DNA of 19,897 nt, taken from the NCBI GenBank assembly GCA_026418955.1, contig JAOAAI010000171.1:1-19897 (forward strand), given 5' to 3'. The position numbers were made by a program, and so were the translations under genes. The notes beneath the pieces are model-generated. The model saw nothing but the letters and a program-made list of their open reading frames with translations. It made no database searches and had not been told where the DNA came from. Positions 14,758-19,897 of the stretch are shown here, piece after piece; position 1 is the first letter of the stretch; every line of letters begins with the position of its first letter. The stretch is from Candidatus Goldiibacteriota bacterium. GTDB lineage: Bacteria > Oederibacteriota > PGYV01 > DSYL01.

Positions 14758-16698
14758 ATGATGAATTTGAAAAAAGAATATTTCATTGGTTTTCTTTTAT
14801 TATCAATTGTAATTTTTTCTACTGTTGATATTTTATTTGAAAATTTTTATAATTACAAACTATATTTTTTTTATTTAATTTTTTTATCACTTATTCCATA
14901 TCAAATAAAAGATGTCAGATTAAAAGTAAAAGAATTTTTAAGTATAATTTACTTTGGATTTTCATTAATCCTGATTATTGTTTCTCAATATATTTTTTCT
15001 TTTTTTGAGTCCAGTATAGTAATTTATGGAATATTATCTGTATTTATTGGATTTGTATTTTTGATATTTTTTTATGTTAATAATTATAAGGAAAATAGCG
15101 ATACGTATAAAATGCCGTTTAAAATAGAAATTATTTTATTAACTTTTATTTTACTTGTTGGGATTTATATGCGAATATTTAACTTGGAAAAAATTCCTGC
15201 TGGTATATGGTTTGATGAAGCTCAGAATGGAAATGAAGTTATAAATATTTTAGAAAATGATGAAATAACAGTTTTTATTCCAAGGTTTACTCAGATGCCG
15301 GCAATGTTTTTTTACATAGCGGCTTTTTTGTGTAAAATATTCGGGGTAGATATAATTACATTAAGAGCAGTTTCAATAATTACAGGTGTTTTATGTATTA
15401 TTGCATTTTATTTTTTAATAAAACATTTATTTAAAGATTCGAGGTATGCATTAGGTGGGGCTTTTTTACTGGCAACTTCGCGCTGGCATATAACTTTTTC
15501 ACGCCTTGCGTTTTTAGGAATGCTTTCTGTTTTATTGATTATAATATTTTTTTATTTTTATTTTAAAACAATTGACGAAAAAAGAAAAGATTGCGCGCTT
15601 TATTCTGGATTTACTTTGGGATTGAGTTTATACAGTTTTACTTTGCCATATTTTGCGGTAATTTATGCTTTTTCACACAATATTTTTATTTTGGTAAAAG
15701 GACCTGTTATTTACTTTAAAAAGTATTTTAAATTTTTTTTAATACTTTTTTTGATGCTTATTATTACGTCGTTTCCTTTGCTTTTTTATGCTTTCAAAAA
15801 TTTCAATGATTTTACTGCGCGTGTAAAAGATGTTAGTATAATGAATGATATCAAATCAGAAAAAAGCATAATGCCGGTTTTCAGAAATATTTATAGATAT
15901 TTGCTGACGTTTAATTTTGCAGGTGACTATAATGGCAGACATAATTTATATAAAAAGCCACTTTTAGATGAAGTGACAGGTGTTTTGTTCATATTAGGTT
16001 TCTTAATAAGCCTAATTAGAAAAAGTTATCGTAAATACTTTTTTCTTTTTTTGTTAATGCTACTTCCAGGAATTCTTACTGTGAATATTGAGGCACCACA
16101 GGCATATAGAATACTGGGCGCCAGCCCCTTTGTTTATTTGCTTGTTTTAATTGCTCTTAAAGAAATTATGAATGTGTTATTGAACATAAAAGGCAATAAA
16201 ATTTTTTTAGATATATTTTTAATTACAGTTTTAATTACTTCAGGAGTTATTAATTATAATCAGTATTTTATTTTATATCCAAAAGAAAAGGCATCGTATA
16301 TGGATTTTTCACCGGAGGCAAACGGTATAGGAAAGTTTATAAATGAAAACCAAAAAGATTATTATATTTTAGTATCAAAGGCGCAGAATATGTATGGGTT
16401 TTATTTTTGGGAACAAAGACAGATTCTGCAGTTTATGACCTATAAAAGGTCAAAGTTCGATTATTTGGAAGATTATAATAGAATTACTGTTGACAAATTG
16501 ATAGAAAAAAAAGGAATAGCTGTTATAGTAAGACCTTCAGATGAAAAATACATAGAAAGAATTGAAAGGGAATATCCGGATGCTAGAAAGAAAGATTTTA
16601 TTAATTATTTTAATGGTGAAATATTATATATTGTTTATTTTATCGATATTGATAAAATAAAGAAAAGCAATAGTGGCGAATTCATTATATATAAATAA
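14758..16698 (+). CDS. GT39-type (ArnT/PMT-like) membrane glycosyltransferase
   Basis: This 646-residue polytopic protein resembles GT-C glycosyltransferases of family 39 (PMT_2), which move sugars from polyprenyl-phosphate donors onto lipids or proteins on the outer face of the membrane. The key acidic motif IWFDEAQNGNEV (150-161) with D153/E154 follows a hydrophobic helix. The helix-rich core then includes LRAVSIITGVLC and ATSRWHITFSRLAF, typical of the family. A soluble C-terminal part (about 510-646) would face the periplasm. The first roughly 120 residues contain about four extra hydrophobic helices ahead of the usual first helix. The ATG follows the polC stop by one base, with a second ATG next to it and no clear ribosome binding site. 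Donor and acceptor are unknown. The Thr-rich surface protein encoded at the contig end is a conceivable acceptor, but this is speculation. Confidence 0.8.
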   Translation: MMNLKKEYFIGFLLLSIVIFSTVDILFENFYNYKLYFFYLIFLSLIPYQIKDVRLKVKEFLSIIYFGFSLILIIVSQYIFSFFESSIVIYGILSVFIGFVFLIFFYVNNYKENSDTYKMPFKIEIILLTFILLVGIYMRIFNLEKIPAGIWFDEAQNGNEVINILENDEITVFIPRFTQMPAMFFYIAAFLCKIFGVDIITLRAVSIITGVLCIIAFYFLIKHLFKDSRYALGGAFLLATSRWHITFSRLAFLGMLSVLLIIIFFYFYFKTIDEKRKDCALYSGFTLGLSLYSFTLPYFAVIYAFSHNIFILVKGPVIYFKKYFKFFLILFLMLIITSFPLLFYAFKNFNDFTARVKDVSIMNDIKSEKSIMPVFRNIYRYLLTFNFAGDYNGRHNLYKKPLLDEVTGVLFILGFLISLIRKSYRKYFFLFLLMLLPGILTVNIEAPQAYRILGASPFVYLLVLIALKEIMNVLLNIKGNKIFLDIFLITVLITSGVINYNQYFILYPKEKASYMDFSPEANGIGKFINENQKDYYILVSKAQNMYGFYFWEQRQILQFMTYKRSKFDYLEDYNRITVDKLIEKKGIAVIVRPSDEKYIERIEREYPDARKKDFINYFNGEILYIVYFIDIDKIKKSNSGEFIIYK

Positions 16699-16713
16699 AA
16701 AAAGGAAGATTAA

Positions 16714-17664
16714 ATGGAAGAAAACAAAAATTTTAAAATAGAAAAAAATATTATAGTAATTGATGAGGATTTAAAAATTAGTCAAGCAATAAAAAAAATA
16801 AGACGAGCATCCCACGATGTAATGATTTTTTATGTGTATGTCATAGATAAATTTGGTGTTTTAAGAGGAGTTCTGCCATTGAAAAATTTATTTTTAGCTG
16901 AAGAAAAAAGAAAAGTTAAAGATGTTATGATAAGAGAACCGATTACCATTTCAGAAAAATTATCAGATGAGGAAATTCTTGAAATATTTAATAGAACCAA
17001 ATTTTTAGCATTGCCTGTTGTGGATGATGCGTATCGTCTGAAGGGAATAATAACTTACAAAAATGCTGTTGATGTGATAAGAAATGAAAGTGCAGAAGAT
17101 GTTTTAAAAATTCACGGTGCTGATATACACATATTTGATGAAACATTTTTAAAAAGAATAAAAATAAAACTACCCTGGCTTTTAACGAGCGTGATAAGCG
17201 GTATTATATGCGGCTGGATTTTGAATAAATTTGAAGTTGCTTTACAAAATGCAATAGCTCTTGCATTTTTTATACCGCTTATTACTGCTATGGGTGAAAG
17301 CGTTGCGAGTCAAACATCAGCCATTATTATAGAAGGTATTGCAATAAATAAAATAGATGTGAAGAACACGCGGAGATTGCTTTTTTTTCAGATGATGGAA
17401 AGTATGATTATTGCGTTAATAATAACATTGATTGTGTTTTTTTTAACAGTTTTCTGGCTCAAGAACTTTTTTGTGATAAAAGTGATTGGGATTACCATAT
17501 TTTTTGGAATAATAATTGCAACAATAATGGGGACTTTAGGTCCAATAATATTAAAAAAATCAGGTTTTAACCCGGCAGCTGCAACAAGTTCAATAGTTCT
17601 TGCTTTATCAGATATATTAATTTTAGTATTTTATTTTTCAGTTGCGATATTGTTGAATAAATAA
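16714..17664 (+). CDS. MgtE-like CBS-domain cation transporter, short form
   Basis: This 316-residue protein has two CBS domains (about 9-62 and 68-124) followed by five hydrophobic helices matching the MgtE magnesium channel/transporter pore. The domain join KLPWLLTSVISGIICGW (152-168), FIPLITAMGESVASQTSAI (186-204) and the last-helix region NPAAATSSIVLALSD (286-300, with D300 where MgtE has its ion-selecting Asp) place it in the family. Two departures are visible. The N-terminal superhelical gating domain (about 130 residues in MgtE) is missing, and the usual GNxGxQ pore sequence reads GESVASQ. Magnesium is therefore the likely but not certain ion. AAAGGAAG (16701-16708) lies five bases before the ATG. 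Its stop codon touches the stop of the opposite-strand gene. Confidence 0.82.
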   Translation: MEENKNFKIEKNIIVIDEDLKISQAIKKIRRASHDVMIFYVYVIDKFGVLRGVLPLKNLFLAEEKRKVKDVMIREPITISEKLSDEEILEIFNRTKFLALPVVDDAYRLKGIITYKNAVDVIRNESAEDVLKIHGADIHIFDETFLKRIKIKLPWLLTSVISGIICGWILNKFEVALQNAIALAFFIPLITAMGESVASQTSAIIIEGIAINKIDVKNTRRLLFFQMMESMIIALIITLIVFFLTVFWLKNFFVIKVIGITIFFGIIIATIMGTLGPIILKKSGFNPAAATSSIVLALSDILILVFYFSVAILLNK

Positions 17665-19878
17665 TTAAAAAATCACTATCTTTTCAATCCTGCTTTTTGC
17701 TAGTTTTCCTTTATTGTCTTCTACAAAAATAATATAATAATACGTTCCACGGGCGAGATTTTTTATATATAGTGATTCTATTATTACTTCATTTGTTCCT
17801 GCTGAAAAAGATTTTTCCATTATTTTTTCAGATATTAACCTGAATGCTATTGTATATAATCTAAATGTGAATTTTGTTGCTGATTTGGATATTTTAAATT
17901 TAACAGTTATATTGGTGTTTTTATCAATAATCGGATTTGGATAGGTAATAACCGGGGTTTCCTGAATTATTTCAAGATTATCAGTTTCGGTTAAAGTGGG
18001 TGTTGGTGTTTGTGTGTGTGTATTAACAGGACTTGGCGTTGATGTAAAAGTGCTTGTTGTTGTATTTGTAGGTGTTTGCGTTTTAGTAAAAGTGCTGGTA
18101 AATGTTGTTGTTGATGTCATTGTAAAAGTGTTTGTGTTTGTCCAAGTTGGTGGTTGAGTTCCTGTTGTTGTTTGTGTTGGTGTTGAAGTACTGGTAAAAG
18201 TTAAGGTTTGTGTGTTAGTTTGACTTATAGTTGATGAAGGTGTATATGTTGCTGTGTTTGTTGTTGTAAAAGTAAATGTAAAAATATTGGTGGGTATTTG
18301 CGTATTTGTGTATGTGTTTGTTGGTGTATATGTTACTGTGACTGTTGATGTATTTGATGGCGTCCAGGTTGGTGGTTGTGTTCCTGTTACTGTTTCTGTT
18401 GAAGTATAAGAACTTGTGAATGTATTTGTTATTGTGGGAGTTGAAGTTCGTGTCTGGGTGTTGGTTGGAGTATTACTAGGCGTATTTGTGCCTGTTTGTG
18501 TTCCTGTCATAGTTACAGTATTTGTTGATGTTCTGGTTGAAGTGTTAGTTGCTGTATTTGTGATGGTGTTTGTTAATGTGCTAGTTAGCGTATAGGTTAA
18601 AGTATTTGTATTAGTTGCTGTATATGTTGGGGTGCTGGTTCTTGTTGAAGTTGACGTATTTGTTATAGTATTTGTAAAAGTGTTTGTAGATTGTTGGGTA
18701 AAAGTTGATGTATTTGTTGTAGTATGGGTATTTGTGTTTGTTGGGGTAAATGTCCTTGTGAATGTATCTGTTGGAGAGAATGTATTTGTTCTTGTAAAGG
18801 TAAAGGTGCTTGTAGGTGTGGCAGTTGGTGGTGGATTGGTAAAGATTATGTTATCTATGTAAAAAGTTCCTTGGGCAGTGGGGCTGAATAAAATACCTAT
18901 GAATCTTACTGCTTTTAAATCAATTTTTTTATTTCCGTTTTGATTACCAGCCCAGGGTGATAATGAAAACTGTGCAAGGGGAAGTTGAATATGTTCCCAG
19001 TTTCCGGTTCCTGTTCCACTTGGACCTATGTATTGCTCATCATCGCCTCCATTTAATGTAGATTCTCTTAAAAAAGAACCCCATAATACACCCGCAGGCA
19101 CTTTTATATCAAATTCAAGATGTGTAGGAGTAAAACAGGTTGTTGCATTATAATACCCTAAACCACTGTCATAATAGGAAGCAAAATTAAAATTTACCCC
19201 CCAACTCCCAGATTGACCAGCATTAAATACACATCGTGCACCCCAACTAGAAGGAAAACCAGCTGTATTTTCGCGGAAAATAGAACCAGATGCTCCTCTT
19301 GCTGTGTCTGCAACTACTTGAGAATTTGGATTTAAACCTTGTTGAAAATCTTCAAATACGCCACACTGATTTACAGGCGTAGGGGTAAAAGTTGGGAATG
19401 TTTGGCAGCTTGTATTTTTTATTGCGGTCCACAAATCGGTTTTTGAGCCACATTGGGATATTTCCCAGATTGCTATTCCTGGGCGAGAATATTGTTTAAC
19501 ATATTTTATTTTATCTGTGTATCCCTGAGCATCTGTGAACCACTGACCGTTATAATTACCTTCACAGTAATTTGTGTTATAAGATCCTGTGCCAGATGCA
19601 TCTTTCCACCAGACATGTCCAGGTGTTGAATACATAGGTAACCCCAATATAAATTTATTAGCAGGGAAACCACGGGCAATTACGTTTTTACCAAAACCAT
19701 CAATAGATGCTTCAAAAATATAATGAGCAGCAGATTCGATAGTAACTCCGGGATTACGTAAAGGTGCATTTGCTGGATTACCCCAGTCATAACCGCTATG
19801 TATACAATAATCAACCACATTTGCAAGAGCCAAAAAATCATAGCCGTCATCATACCAGCCCGGCGAAGTATAAAAAGA
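17665..19878 (-). CDS. GH18 (chitinase-like) secreted multidomain protein, 5' end missing
   Basis: The 737 genomic residues comprise four parts. First is the C-terminal part of a GH18 glycoside hydrolase (about residues 1-160): VVDYCIHSGYDWG, then NAPLR, then KFILGLPMYST and GIAIWEISQCG match the barrel strands after the catalytic strand. Second is a beta-rich, carbohydrate-binding-like domain (about 170-348) with the ending QGTFYIDNIIF. Third is a roughly 285-residue Thr-x linker (NTxTxT, PTxT), and fourth a C-terminal FlgD/sorting-type domain of about 100 residues starting ITYPNP. The catalytic DxxDxDxE lies beyond the contig, so activity is not shown. The five residues that would come before SFYTSPGW (MYKRQ) derive from library adaptor and must be removed. 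The signal peptide is expected upstream but not seen. Confidence 0.85.
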   Translation of the reverse strand, partial: SFYTSPGWYDDGYDFLALANVVDYCIHSGYDWGNPANAPLRNPGVTIESAAHYIFEASIDGFGKNVIARGFPANKFILGLPMYSTPGHVWWKDASGTGSYNTNYCEGNYNGQWFTDAQGYTDKIKYVKQYSRPGIAIWEISQCGSKTDLWTAIKNTSCQTFPTFTPTPVNQCGVFEDFQQGLNPNSQVVADTARGASGSIFRENTAGFPSSWGARCVFNAGQSGSWGVNFNFASYYDSGLGYYNATTCFTPTHLEFDIKVPAGVLWGSFLRESTLNGGDDEQYIGPSGTGTGNWEHIQLPLAQFSLSPWAGNQNGNKKIDLKAVRFIGILFSPTAQGTFYIDNIIFTNPPPTATPTSTFTFTRTNTFSPTDTFTRTFTPTNTNTHTTTNTSTFTQQSTNTFTNTITNTSTSTRTSTPTYTATNTNTLTYTLTSTLTNTITNTATNTSTRTSTNTVTMTGTQTGTNTPSNTPTNTQTRTSTPTITNTFTSSYTSTETVTGTQPPTWTPSNTSTVTVTYTPTNTYTNTQIPTNIFTFTFTTTNTATYTPSSTISQTNTQTLTFTSTSTPTQTTTGTQPPTWTNTNTFTMTSTTTFTSTFTKTQTPTNTTTSTFTSTPSPVNTHTQTPTPTLTETDNLEIIQETPVITYPNPIIDKNTNITVKFKISKSATKFTFRLYTIAFRLISEKIMEKSFSAGTNEVIIESLYIKNLARGTYYYIIFVEDNKGKLAKSRIEKIVIF
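17980..18834 (-). repeat. Thr-rich low-complexity coding repeat (degenerate 6-bp period)
   Basis: Roughly 285 codons alternate Thr with Asn, Ser, Phe, Pro or other residues (NTNTxT, TPTxT), giving an approximate 6-base period; the plus strand is almost only G, T and A. A PPTWT motif preceded by GTQ recurs: plus-strand 18142-18170 and 18364-18392 are 29-base near-copies differing at four positions, 222 bases apart. A third, shorter GTQ copy lies near 18490-18515. The units are too degenerate for simple slippage and look like an aged, selected linker. It is probably extended and possibly O-glycosylated (inference). Confidence 0.9.
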
Positions 19879-19897
19879 CTGTCTCTTATACACATCT
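19879..19897. other. Sequencing-library transposon adaptor (not genomic)
   Basis: The last 19 bases, CTGTCTCTTATACACATCT, are identical to the Tn5 mosaic-end sequence used in Nextera-type libraries. Their reverse complement translates as MCIRDS or (with a GTG start) MYKRQ, well-known false protein beginnings in public databases. Genuine sequence ends at about base 19878, and the apparent start of the opposite-strand gene is an artefact. Confidence 0.97.

Noticed and set aside
17980..18834. Repeat array considered as CRISPR or tandem satellite
   Set aside because: There are no constant repeats with unique spacers; the periodicity is protein-coding and degenerate.
18632..18862. Plus-strand Val/Phe-rich reading frame in the repeat region
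   Set aside because: It is the antisense shadow of the Thr-rich linker; alternation of Val with other residues is the complement of Thr codons.
19680..19895. Opposite-strand frame starting MCIRDS
   Set aside because: The start is made by adaptor sequence and the frame overlaps the GH18 coding frame; it is a known artefact pattern.

Overview
The window is a strongly AT-rich bacterial contig from an uncultured, probably Gram-negative lineage. It combines sigma-54, the HprK/HPr/mannose-family phosphotransferase system (PTS), a PolC-type replicative polymerase, and a surface protein with a huge Thr-x repeat linker and a FlgD-like C-terminal domain. That mix recalls candidate phyla such as Goldbacteria, Firestonebacteria or Omnitrophota. 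This is inference; no rRNA or other definitive marker is present. Both contig ends look technical: the left end lies inside an insertion sequence, and the last 19 bases are a sequencing-library transposon adaptor.

Layout. Bases 1-189 hold the 3' end of an IS256/Mutator-type transposase and its probable terminal repeat. A near-consensus sigma-70 promoter (205-233) then starts a long run of same-strand genes with tiny gaps or overlaps. In order these are bioY (biotin uptake), rpoN (sigma-54), a 193-bp spacer with a candidate promoter, hpf (ribosome hibernation), ptsN (IIA-Ntr-like), hprK (HPr kinase/phosphorylase), a membrane-anchored yvcK/glmR homologue, the mannose-family PTS subunits IIA, IIB, IIC and IID, HPr, enzyme I and galU. 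A 30-bp gap precedes polC, followed by a GT39-type glycosyltransferase and an MgtE-like transporter. The last gene, on the opposite strand, encodes the C-terminal part of a secreted GH18 (chitinase-like) protein and ends base-to-base against mgtE.

How it fits together. Bases 2422-10227 encode a complete sugar-phosphotransfer and sensing module. Enzyme I and HPr pass phosphate from PEP to IIA/IIB-Man for uptake through IIC/IID. HprK can modify HPr on its conserved serine. PtsN is a likely second phosphate acceptor. YvcK/GlmR and GalU point towards UDP-sugar and envelope precursors. The order mixes the rpoN-hpf-ptsN cluster known from Proteobacteria with a yvcK/hprK context more typical of Gram-positives.

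The most interesting points are a PolC that appears to lack its internal proofreading exonuclease, an HPr with an altered active-site loop, a YvcK with N-terminal membrane helices, and a short MgtE with a diverged pore motif. No convincing new defence or mobile system was found.
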